6,448 nucleotides of DNA from contig QOAB01000075.1 in assembly GCA_003978285.1 (NCBI GenBank), positions 1-6,448 on the forward strand, read 5' to 3'. Both the position numbers and the translations under genes were made by a program. Below are positions 1 through 5,546 of the stretch, piece by piece (the first letter of the stretch is position 1; each line of letters opens with the position of its first letter). The notes under the pieces are model-generated. The model did no database searches and had not been told where the DNA came from. It worked only from the letters and a program-made list of their open reading frames with translations. The DNA comes from Candidatus Thioglobus sp. Lineage in GTDB: Bacteria; Pseudomonadota; Gammaproteobacteria; PS1; Thioglobaceae.

Positions 1-84
1 GTGAACGGTGCGATTTCTTATATGCCTAATATTTTTGGGCTGATGATGGCAGGACACATCATTCAAACTCTATTAAAATCTTAA
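1..84 (+). CDS. 3' end of a probable ThiF/TcdA-family E1-like enzyme (partial)
   Basis: An open frame enters from the left edge and ends at TAA (82-84), leaving 27 residues that finish in ..HIIQTLLKS. The segment NGAISYMPNIFG followed by a hydrophobic helix resembles, from memory, the C-terminus of ThiF/MoeB/HesA-like proteins, in particular the tRNA threonylcarbamoyladenosine dehydratase (TcdA) group, where a 'G-x-I-S-Y-x-P-x-x-F-G' stretch precedes the last helix. Such enzymes adenylate a substrate carboxylate; TcdA cyclises t6A in tRNA. No catalytic or nucleotide-binding motif lies in this fragment, so the assignment rests on the tail alone. The next gene starts 27 bp downstream on the same strand, so the two may be co-transcribed. 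Confidence 0.5.
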   Translation: MNGAISYMPNIFGLMMAGHIIQTLLKS

Positions 85-111
85 TCTTAATTAAACCCAG
101 GAAAAAACATC

Positions 112-669
112 ATGGTTAGCACTGAAACCCCTGTTTGTGACTTCAACACACCTGCTATTGATTTCAACCTCAAAGGCGTAGATGGGCAAATGCATACTAT
201 GGATAGTTGCAAAGGCGAAAATGGCTTGCTGGTGATGTTTATTTGCAATCACTGCCCTTATGTTAAGGCTATTATTGATCGAGTTATTCGCGACACCAAA
301 GAACTCAAAGCCATGGGGCTTAATACCGTAGCGATTATGTCAAATAATCCGGATGAATACGAAGCAGATTCTTTTGAAAATATGCAAAAAATCTCTAAAG
401 AAATGAATTTTCCATTCCCTTATTTGATCGATGAGACTCAAGAAGTTGCAAAAGCCTATGGTGCTGTTTGTACGCCTGATTTCTTTGGTTATAACTCAGA
501 TTTAGAATTACAGTATCGTGGCCGGCTCGATGCATCGCGTAAAGAGTCTGCAGCAACCGATGTCAAGCGCGACTTGTTTGATGCCATGAGCCAAGTGGCG
601 AAAACCGGTCAGGGGCCTTTAGAGCAAACCCCATCAATGGGTTGCTCAATTAAATGGTTTAACAAATAG
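112..669 (+). CDS. Peroxiredoxin-like thioredoxin-fold protein (PRX_like1 / AhpC-TSA type)
   Basis: This 185-residue protein has a complete thioredoxin fold of the peroxiredoxin-like 1 type, probably a cytoplasmic thiol-disulfide protein; its substrate is unknown. An N-terminal 'FNLKGVDG' strand region precedes the active-site motif C45-N-H-C48-P-Y-V. A C120-T-P122 segment supplies the cis-proline position of the fold. The C-terminal signature 'PSMGCSIKW' (C178) is typical of this family as I know it. In the family the first CxxC cysteine is the conserved one and does not match the peroxidatic cysteine of true peroxiredoxins, so peroxidase activity should not be assumed. The start is supported by AGGA at 99-102, nine bases before ATG. 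No signal peptide is visible. It ends 10 bp from a convergent DsrE-family gene, with no terminator hairpin between them. Confidence 0.88.
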   Translation: MVSTETPVCDFNTPAIDFNLKGVDGQMHTMDSCKGENGLLVMFICNHCPYVKAIIDRVIRDTKELKAMGLNTVAIMSNNPDEYEADSFENMQKISKEMNFPFPYLIDETQEVAKAYGAVCTPDFFGYNSDLELQYRGRLDASRKESAATDVKRDLFDAMSQVAKTGQGPLEQTPSMGCSIKWFNK

Positions 670-679
670 TTCAAACGTG

Positions 680-1000
680 CTAAAAAGTTAACACCTTGTC
701 GGACTCCGCAATAATTCCATGCAAATCATCCAAAGTTGACATTGGGCACATGTCCGATGAACCAGATTTTCTAATTTTTAAGCACGTACCACAAGCAAAC
801 ACTTCGCCACCGGCATCAACAAAAGATTGCATTTGTTCAAGCACATTGAATTTATCATCAACCAACATTTCACTTTCAACGCCTTTTGCTAATAAAAATG
901 CTTTAACTGTATCGCCCTTACCTAAAGAAAATACACCGAGTCTAAATGCATTAAATACTGTTTCAGGGTCATTCGAATAAACCACCATTCCAAGCCTCAT
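680..1000 (-). CDS. DsrE/DsrF-like small sulfur-relay family protein
   Basis: This 106-residue soluble protein fits the DsrE/DsrF-like fold in length and pattern: a start of 'MRLGMVVYSNDPE', an alternating alpha/beta layout, and a cysteine-bearing loop in 'VFACGTCLKIR' followed by 'CPMSTLDDL'. Family members carry or transfer sulfur on a conserved cysteine (DsrE in dissimilatory sulfur oxidation, TusD in tRNA thiolation). Here C70 and C73 form a CxxC, with a third cysteine at C85. C70 is the likely counterpart of the DsrE active cysteine. There is no neighbouring dsrF, dsrH or tusE, so a full Dsr or Tus relay role is not supported locally. The start is firm: on the minus strand GGAGG (1006-1010) lies five bases before ATG. 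The gene is divergent from the helicase gene and convergent with the peroxiredoxin-like gene. Confidence 0.85.
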   Translation of the reverse strand: MRLGMVVYSNDPETVFNAFRLGVFSLGKGDTVKAFLLAKGVESEMLVDDKFNVLEQMQSFVDAGGEVFACGTCLKIRKSGSSDMCPMSTLDDLHGIIAESDKVLTF

Positions 1001-1040
1001 AACAACCTCCGTAAATATCCGCTTAAAGTCAATTGTACTC

Positions 1041-1068
1041 TTAATAAAAAACTAATATAGCGTATAAT
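1041..1068 (+). promoter_or_regulatory. Probable sigma70-type promoter of the DEAD-box helicase gene
   Basis: A perfect TATAAT (1063-1068) sits 27 bases before the helicase ATG, with a weak -35 TTAATA (1041-1046) at a 16-bp spacing. Initiation near 1075 would give a leader of only about 20 bases. No Shine-Dalgarno sequence is visible in that leader. The long leader known for E. coli deaD is therefore not evident here unless another promoter lies upstream. Confidence 0.55.
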
Positions 1069-1083
1069 TGCGGTCTTTGTCTG
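1054..1083 (-). promoter_or_regulatory. Candidate promoter of the DsrE-family gene, facing the helicase promoter
   Basis: Read on the minus strand, CAGACA (1078-1083) and TATATT (1054-1059) are separated by 18 bp, each matching four or five positions of the sigma70 boxes. The -10 box lies only four bases from the -10 box of the helicase promoter on the other strand. The call is tentative because the intergenic DNA is AT-rich and chance matches are common. Confidence 0.3.
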
Positions 1084-1095
1084 TCACTAAAAACC

Positions 1096-2937
1096 ATGTC
1101 TGAAAATAAATCCGATAACAAACTCGATAACAAGCCTCAAGCTAAATTTAGTGATTTTGGCTTATCTGATTCAATTCTAAAAGTGTTGGATTCTATCGGT
1201 TATGAAACGCCATCACCTATTCAAGAACAATGTATCACTCACCTACTAAATGGCGAAGATATTATTGGTCAAGCACAAACAGGCACAGGTAAGACAGCGG
1301 CATTTGCCCTACCTTTATTAGACAACATTGATCTGAGTTTGAATGCGCCTCAATTATTGATTCTAGCGCCAACTCGTGAACTAGCTATCCAGGTATCAGA
1401 AGCCGTGCAAGTTTATGCACGTGGATTAAAAGGCTTTCACGTATTACCAATTTATGGTGGACAATCATACGACATCCAATTACGTCCATTAAAACGCGGT
1501 GTACATGCTGTTGTGGGCACGCCAGGACGTGTGATGGATCATATTAAGAAAGGCACCTTAAAACTCGACAACTTAAAATCATTCGTCTTAGATGAAGCGG
1601 ATGAAATGTTGAAAATGGGCTTTATTGACGATATTAAATGGGTAATGGAACGCATTCCTGAGCAACGTCAAATCGCGCTATTCTCGGCAACTATGCCCAA
1701 CGTTATTAAACGTGTCGCAGAAAAATTCTTAAAAAATCCTAAAATTGTCAAAGTAAAAACCAAAACAGAAACTGCTCCAAATATCGACCAGAAGTATTGC
1801 TTAGTGGGTGGCTTAAGTCAAAAATTAGATGCACTTACTAGAATTCTAGAAGTAACAGAATTTGATGCAATGATTATTTTTGCTAGAACTAAAACATTAA
1901 CGGTTGAACTGGCCGAAAAACTTGCTGCTAGAGGGTTTTCAGCAGAAGCTATTAATGGTGATATTCAGCAAAGTCAACGTGAAAAAATTATTAACAAATT
2001 TAAAAAAGGTGGCGTTGATATTTTAGTTGCCACTGATGTTGCTGCTCGTGGATTAGATGTGCCGCGTATTTCTCATGTGGTGAACTACGACATTCCTCAA
2101 GATGCAGAAACTTACGTACACCGTATTGGCCGTACCGGTCGTGCTGGTCGTGCTGGTGAGGCGATTTTATTTGTATCGCATCGTGAACGTCGTATGCTTA
2201 ACAATATTGAACGTGTAACACGTCAAAAAATTGAACCACTCGTATTACCGACTGCAAAAATCATTAATGAGAAACGCATCGACACATTCAAAAAGAAAAT
2301 AACCGAAACCATCAACAATCAAGATTTAAGCATTTTCGAGAAGCTTGTTACTGAATTTCAAGAAGCTAACGAAGAAATCTCTCACCTTAAAGTTGCGGCA
2401 GCATTAGCGCATATTGCACAAGGTAACGAACCTTTGTTATTATCTGAAAAAGAACCTAGTTTTGGTAGAGATCAAAAGCCAGGTGAGGAAAAAATTGTAC
2501 CAGTAAAGGCTAACTCTCTTAAAGATCACCCAAAAACACCAATGCGTCGTTACAAGCTTGAAGTGGGTAACAACAACAACATCAAACCTGGAAATATCTT
2601 GGGCGCTATTGCCAATGAAGCAGATATGGATAGTGAATATATTGGTTCTATTCAAATCTTTGATAATTTTTCAACAGTAGATTTACCCGATGAAATGCCG
2701 GATGAAGTTCTTAAGGTGCTACAAAAAACAGTCGTTAACGGCAAACGCCTAAACATCATTGAACTCACTGAAAAAAATAACAAGGCTACCATTGGTGGCA
2801 GCAAACCAGGAAAACGTAATTTTGGTCGTGGAAAATTTTCTAAAGGTGGCAGAAATGATAGACGTGGTGGCAGAGACTCTCGTGATGGTGATAGAAGAGG
2901 TGGTGATCGGAATAGAAAGCCAAAATTCTCACGTTAA
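1096..2937 (+). CDS. deaD: DEAD-box ATP-dependent RNA helicase, DeaD/CsdA type
   Basis: This 613-residue protein, close to the 629 of E. coli DeaD, unwinds RNA using ATP and is expected to act in ribosome assembly and mRNA turnover, especially in the cold. All core motifs are present: the Q motif with F18 and Q43, motif I AQTGTGKT (60-67), PTRELA, TPGR, motif II D166-E-A-D169, motif III SAT (197-199), IIFARTK, ATDVAARGLDVP and motif VI HRIGRTGR (342-349). A helical linker follows. Residues about 484-557 ('RRYKLEVG' to 'LNIIEL') fit the DbpA-like RNA-binding domain seen in DeaD and DbpA. The tail from 558 is basic and rich in RGG and RDG units, suited to nonspecific RNA binding. The long C-terminal part separates it from RhlB, RhlE and SrmB. 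No Shine-Dalgarno precedes the ATG. A csp gene lies 184 bp downstream. Confidence 0.95.
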   Translation: MSENKSDNKLDNKPQAKFSDFGLSDSILKVLDSIGYETPSPIQEQCITHLLNGEDIIGQAQTGTGKTAAFALPLLDNIDLSLNAPQLLILAPTRELAIQVSEAVQVYARGLKGFHVLPIYGGQSYDIQLRPLKRGVHAVVGTPGRVMDHIKKGTLKLDNLKSFVLDEADEMLKMGFIDDIKWVMERIPEQRQIALFSATMPNVIKRVAEKFLKNPKIVKVKTKTETAPNIDQKYCLVGGLSQKLDALTRILEVTEFDAMIIFARTKTLTVELAEKLAARGFSAEAINGDIQQSQREKIINKFKKGGVDILVATDVAARGLDVPRISHVVNYDIPQDAETYVHRIGRTGRAGRAGEAILFVSHRERRMLNNIERVTRQKIEPLVLPTAKIINEKRIDTFKKKITETINNQDLSIFEKLVTEFQEANEEISHLKVAAALAHIAQGNEPLLLSEKEPSFGRDQKPGEEKIVPVKANSLKDHPKTPMRRYKLEVGNNNNIKPGNILGAIANEADMDSEYIGSIQIFDNFSTVDLPDEMPDEVLKVLQKTVVNGKRLNIIELTEKNNKATIGGSKPGKRNFGRGKFSKGGRNDRRGGRDSRDGDRRGGDRNRKPKFSR

Positions 2938-2968
2938 AAGCCTAAAAAACAAATAGTCAAATTTATTT

Positions 2969-2995
2969 AGTACGTTAATCGCTAAAGTACGTTAA
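2969..2995 (+). repeat. Two direct copies of AGTACGTTAA upstream of the cold-shock gene
   Basis: The 10-mer AGTACGTTAA occurs at 2969-2978 and again at 2986-2995, a period of 17 bp, with a T-rich flank before each. The second copy runs into the TAAAAT that I take as the -10 box of csp. It may be a regulator site or a small duplication of promoter sequence. No known operator is recognised. Confidence 0.6.
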
Positions 2996-2998
2996 AAT
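2993..2998 (+). promoter_or_regulatory. Candidate -10 box of the cold-shock gene
   Basis: TAAAAT lies in the context CGTTAAAATA, a 10-mer that recurs exactly at 3389-3398 just before sbcB. Initiation near 3005 would give a leader of about 115 bases, in line with the long leaders of cold-inducible csp genes. No convincing -35 box is present at 16-18 bp. A competing pair, TTGAAC (3045-3050) with TATAAA (3071-3076), has a 20-bp spacer and is less attractive. Confidence 0.35.
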
Positions 2999-3044
2999 AG
3001 CAGACGCTGGTAAAGAATACGGCTACTATTTATATTTTTATTGT

Positions 3045-3116
3045 TTGAACTTTTTCAAGTTTCTCTAAGTTATAAAGGTGGTATGTTTTTTCGGTAATTT
3101 TTTAAACTTATAGGAG
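3045..3116 (+). promoter_or_regulatory. Possible leader RNA switch covering the csp ribosome binding site
   Basis: The leader contains AACTT (3048-3052), AAGTT (3057-3061), TAAGTT (3066-3071) and AACTTA (3105-3110). AACTT can close a small hairpin with the first AAGTT. AACTTA can instead pair with TAAGTT, and TCTC (3062-3065) can then pair with GAGA (3114-3117) across a three-base bulge, covering part of the AGGAG ribosome binding site (3112-3116). AAGTTT (3057-3062) can also pair with AAACTT (3104-3109). These helices exclude one another, as in a temperature-responsive leader. All are short and AU-rich, and no folding energies were computed. Confidence 0.35.
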
Positions 3117-3121
3117 ACATT

Positions 3122-3325
3122 ATGTCTACAACAGGAAAAGTCAAATGGTTTGACGCAAAAAAAGGTTTTGGTTTTATTGAGCAAGAAAGTGGTGACGATG
3201 TATTCGTTCACTTCCGTGCTATTCAAGGTGACGGTTACAAATCACTAGAAGAAGGTCAAGAAGTAGAATTCGATTTAGAAGACGGTGCTAAAGGTCCTCA
3301 AGCGGCTAACGTACATCCTCAGTAA
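3122..3325 (+). CDS. CspA-family cold-shock protein
   Basis: This 67-residue single cold-shock domain is a small cytoplasmic single-stranded nucleic acid binder that melts RNA structure. RNP1 appears as KGFGFIEQ (residues 14-21) and RNP2 as VFVHF (27-31), and the N-terminal '[11 protein letters not shown]' and C-terminal 'GPQAANV' are family hallmarks. Length and composition are normal. The start is fixed by AGGAG (3112-3116) five bases before ATG, the strongest ribosome binding site on the plus strand here. The gene stands alone between a long AU-rich leader and an intrinsic terminator, the usual arrangement for csp genes. Which Csp paralogue it is (cold-induced or constitutive) cannot be read from the protein. 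Confidence 0.96.
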   Translation: MSTTGKVKWFDAKKGFGFIEQESGDDVFVHFRAIQGDGYKSLEEGQEVEFDLEDGAKGPQAANVHPQ

Positions 3326-3346
3326 CTTCAATAGTTATTTGAATTC

Positions 3347-3375
3347 AAAAACCCAGTTTAATCACTGGGTTTTTT
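3347..3375 (+). terminator. Intrinsic terminator after the cold-shock gene
   Basis: ACCCAGT (3351-3357) and ACTGGGT (3364-3370) form a perfect 7-bp stem around the six-base loop TTAATC. The stem extends by four A-T pairs (AAAA 3347-3350 with the first Ts), and six Ts follow G3369 (3370-3375). It lies 21 bp after the csp stop and should separate csp from sbcB transcription. Confidence 0.9.
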
Positions 3376-3391
3376 ATTGCTTAAAATTCGT

Positions 3392-3397
3392 TAAAAT
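3392..3397 (+). promoter_or_regulatory. Candidate -10 box directly before sbcB
   Basis: TAAAAT lies just six bases before the sbcB ATG, inside CGTTAAAATA, which also occurs in front of csp. If it is used, transcription would begin at or within a base or two of the start codon, giving a leaderless or nearly leaderless mRNA. The -35 position falls in the T run of the csp terminator, so the promoter would be weak. Confidence 0.35.
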
Positions 3398-3403
3398 AAG
3401 CTT

Positions 3404-4819
3404 ATGAAAACATTCTATTGGTACGACTACGAGACTTTTGGCATCAGCCCAAGAATTGATCGAATTTCACAATTTGCAGGTATTCGTACGGATGAAAACC
3501 TCAACATCTTAGATGAGCATATGTTTTATTGTAAGCCAACGCATGATTGCTTACCTGCGCCAGAAGCTTGTGCAGTCACTGGCATTAGCCCACAACTGTG
3601 TGAACAAAAAGGCATGATTGAACATGCTTTTATTCAAAAAATAAATACTGAATTCTCCACATCAAATACTTGTATTGTTGGCTATAACTCGATTCGATTT
3701 GACGATGAATTCACTCGCCACACCTTGTACCGAAACTTTATCGATCCATACGCTTGGCATTGGAAAAATGGCAATACCCGCTGGGATATTCTAGATGTGG
3801 TGCGCCTATGCTATGCGTTGAAAAAAGATGCAAGCCTTGAGTGGGTGTATGATGAAAATGGCAAGCCAATTTTTAAACTCGACCAATTATCCTTGGCGAA
3901 CGGTATTGAACACGCCAATGCACACGATGCACTAGCCGATGTACGAGCTACGATTTCGATTGCTAAAATCATTAAAGACACACAACCACAATTGTTTGAT
4001 TACGCCTTTAGCCTACGTGAAAAGAAAACAGTTGAGCGTAAAATTCAACTGTTTGAGCCAATGCTACATACTTCTGGCATGTATCCGGCGGAAAAATCTT
4101 GTACGCGCTTAGCAGTAGCATTGGCCTATCATCCTGAATATAACGATCGCGCCATTGTGTTTAATTTGGATCAAGATCCTACTCTCCTACTCGAGCTTGA
4201 AGTTGAAGAGTTGAAAGCCTTAATGTTTACCAAGCAATCTGAATTACCAAAAGGCGTGGAAAGATTGCAAATTAAGGATTTGGTTTTTAATAAGAGCCCA
4301 ATGTTTGTGCCTAATGTGTACAAACTTGAGTCAAAAATTATTGAACAACTGCAAATCGATATGGAAACTTGCCTTCGTCGGTTGTCTTTCATCAAGGACA
4401 ATCAAAAAGCGATTGGAAAAATTGTGCAGGATTTATATAAAAATGATCAAGAACGCATTAAAACAACCGATGTTGATCAAACGCTTTACGACGGCTTTAT
4501 GGATAATGGCGATAAACGCATCGGTGATCAAATACAAACGCTTAGCGTAGATGCATTAAAAGATTTTCATCCAAAATTTAAAGATGATAAACTTTCAATA
4601 TTGCTCATGCATTTCAAGGCTAGAAACTATCCCGAAGCACTGAGTGAAGACGAAGCCGAGGATTGGTTTGAAACCGTACAAGGCAGAGTGCAAGCCGGTG
4701 AAAATGGTTATTTGGCTATTGATGAATACTTTCAACGCATTAACGCCATGCGTGAACAACACCCTAATAATGAAAAACTTTGGCAACAACTCGAAGCCTA
4801 TGGAGAATCTTTCTTTTAG
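3404..4819 (+). CDS. sbcB: Exodeoxyribonuclease I (ExoI)
   Basis: This 471-residue protein, against 475 in E. coli, degrades single-stranded DNA from 3' to 5' and acts in mismatch repair and recombination control. The DEDDh exonuclease domain fills the first ~190 residues: motif I D8-Y-E10-T-F-G, motif II in 'GYNSIRFDDEF' (D100/D101), and motif III H174-D-A-L-A-D179. The five-residue gap from His to Asp is the same as in E. coli H181/D186. The ExoI-specific 'NGNTRWDILDVVR' region and the SH3-like and helical C-terminal parts are present to the natural end, so it looks intact. There is no Shine-Dalgarno before the ATG, only TAAG three bases away. It follows the csp terminator and is followed by the nth promoter, so it is probably transcribed alone. 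Confidence 0.96.
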   Translation: MKTFYWYDYETFGISPRIDRISQFAGIRTDENLNILDEHMFYCKPTHDCLPAPEACAVTGISPQLCEQKGMIEHAFIQKINTEFSTSNTCIVGYNSIRFDDEFTRHTLYRNFIDPYAWHWKNGNTRWDILDVVRLCYALKKDASLEWVYDENGKPIFKLDQLSLANGIEHANAHDALADVRATISIAKIIKDTQPQLFDYAFSLREKKTVERKIQLFEPMLHTSGMYPAEKSCTRLAVALAYHPEYNDRAIVFNLDQDPTLLLELEVEELKALMFTKQSELPKGVERLQIKDLVFNKSPMFVPNVYKLESKIIEQLQIDMETCLRRLSFIKDNQKAIGKIVQDLYKNDQERIKTTDVDQTLYDGFMDNGDKRIGDQIQTLSVDALKDFHPKFKDDKLSILLMHFKARNYPEALSEDEAEDWFETVQGRVQAGENGYLAIDEYFQRINAMREQHPNNEKLWQQLEAYGESFF

Positions 4820-4825
4820 TGCATT

Positions 4826-4854
4826 TTGCTATTAATTTAGTTATCAGGTATAAT
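4826..4854 (+). promoter_or_regulatory. Sigma70-type promoter of the nth operon
   Basis: TTGCTA (4826-4831) and a perfect TATAAT (4849-4854) are separated by the ideal 17 bp. Initiation near 4861 gives a leader of about 29 bases containing the purine-rich AGAGAG (4879-4884) before the nth ATG. The -35 box begins seven bases after the sbcB stop. This is the best promoter in the window. Confidence 0.75.
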
Positions 4855-4889
4855 CTTCGTCCATTGAGTAAATCAACTAGAGAGAAGAA

Positions 4890-5522
4890 ATGAACGCCGA
4901 GACACGTTTTGAAATGTTTGAAAGGTTATTGAAAAAGATACCTAATCCGACAACAGAGTTAAATTACACCACCCCTTTCGAATTGCTAGTTGCTGTTACA
5001 TTATCAGCCCAAGCAACGGATAAAAGTGTCAATAAAGTCACTGATAAATTATTTCCAATTGCCAACACACCTGAAGCGATTTTCGAGCTAGGTGAAGACA
5101 CATTAAGAGACACAATTAAAACCATTGGTCTGTTCAATTCAAAAGCTAAGCATATTATTCAAGCTTGTAAAATCCTGATTGAAAAATACGATTCCGCGGT
5201 GCCAGAAACTCGTAAAGAATTAGAAGCGCTGCCAGGTGTTGGCCGTAAAACAGCAAATGTGGTACTTAATACCGCTTTCGGTCATCCAACAATCGCGGTG
5301 GATACACATATTTATCGTGTTGCTAACCGTACAGCAATTGCTAGCGGTAAAACTGTATTAGAAGTTGAAAAGAAGCTGGTTAAATTTATCCCTGATGAAT
5401 TTAGAGTGCCTGCACACCACTTAATGATTCTTCATGGTCGCTATACTTGTAAGGCGCGTTCGCCATTATGTACTGATTGTATCTTGTTAGATCTTTGTGA
5501 ATACGAAGAAAAAAACCTATAG
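4890..5522 (+). CDS. nth: Endonuclease III, DNA glycosylase/AP lyase
   Basis: This 210-residue protein, against 211 in E. coli, removes oxidised pyrimidines from DNA and nicks the resulting abasic site in base excision repair. The helix-hairpin-helix 'LPGVGRKTAN' carries the catalytic lysine at K120, and the catalytic aspartate is D138 in 'AVDTHIYRVANR'; both fall at the same numbers as in E. coli. The [4Fe-4S] loop C187-x6-C194-x2-C197-x5-C203 is complete. 'LSAQATDKSVN' near the N-terminus is the usual substrate-pocket segment. The start has a purine-rich site (AGAGAG, 4879-4884) upstream. It is the first gene of a probable three-gene operon with a DUF1841 gene 24 bp downstream. Confidence 0.97.
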   Translation: MNAETRFEMFERLLKKIPNPTTELNYTTPFELLVAVTLSAQATDKSVNKVTDKLFPIANTPEAIFELGEDTLRDTIKTIGLFNSKAKHIIQACKILIEKYDSAVPETRKELEALPGVGRKTANVVLNTAFGHPTIAVDTHIYRVANRTAIASGKTVLEVEKKLVKFIPDEFRVPAHHLMILHGRYTCKARSPLCTDCILLDLCEYEEKNL

Positions 5523-5533
5523 CTACTTAGCTT

Positions 5534-5539
5534 TATAAT
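5534..5539 (+). promoter_or_regulatory. TATAAT box immediately upstream of the DUF1841 start
   Basis: A perfect TATAAT lies in the 24-bp gap after nth, seven bases before the DUF1841 ATG. There is no -35 box at 16-18 bp (the position reads AAAAAC), so it may be chance in AT-rich DNA. If active, it would give a leaderless transcript for the downstream pair. Confidence 0.2.
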
Positions 5540-5546
5540 AGAGCTC

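Noticed and set aside
696..980. 94-codon plus-strand frame opposite the DsrE-like gene.
   Set aside because: The minus-strand frame has a perfect GGAGG site and a recognisable family; the plus-strand product is Ser/Thr-rich with no family resemblance.
2759..2956. 65-codon plus-strand frame overlapping the end of the helicase gene.
   Set aside because: It lies within the deaD reading frame region in another frame, has no ribosome binding site and encodes no recognisable domain.
2938..2970. Possible terminator hairpin after deaD (AAAT / ATTT around AGTCAA).
   Set aside because: The stem is four A-T pairs with no GC and no T run, too weak to call.
2999..3020. E. coli-type cold box near the start of the csp leader.
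   Set aside because: No convincing match to the cold-box consensus is present downstream of the candidate start site.
3075..3097. A tiny frame (Met-Phe-Phe-Arg) in the csp leader, with AAGGTGG just before its ATG.
   Set aside because: The ribosome-binding-like sequence is one base from the ATG, too close for initiation, and a four-codon frame is expected by chance in this AT-rich leader.
4171..4401. Antisense and out-of-frame open stretches inside sbcB (also near 4305-4550, 4595-4789 and 4644-4835).
   Set aside because: They overlap a complete exonuclease I coding sequence and encode low-complexity or cysteine/serine-rich peptides typical of shadow frames.
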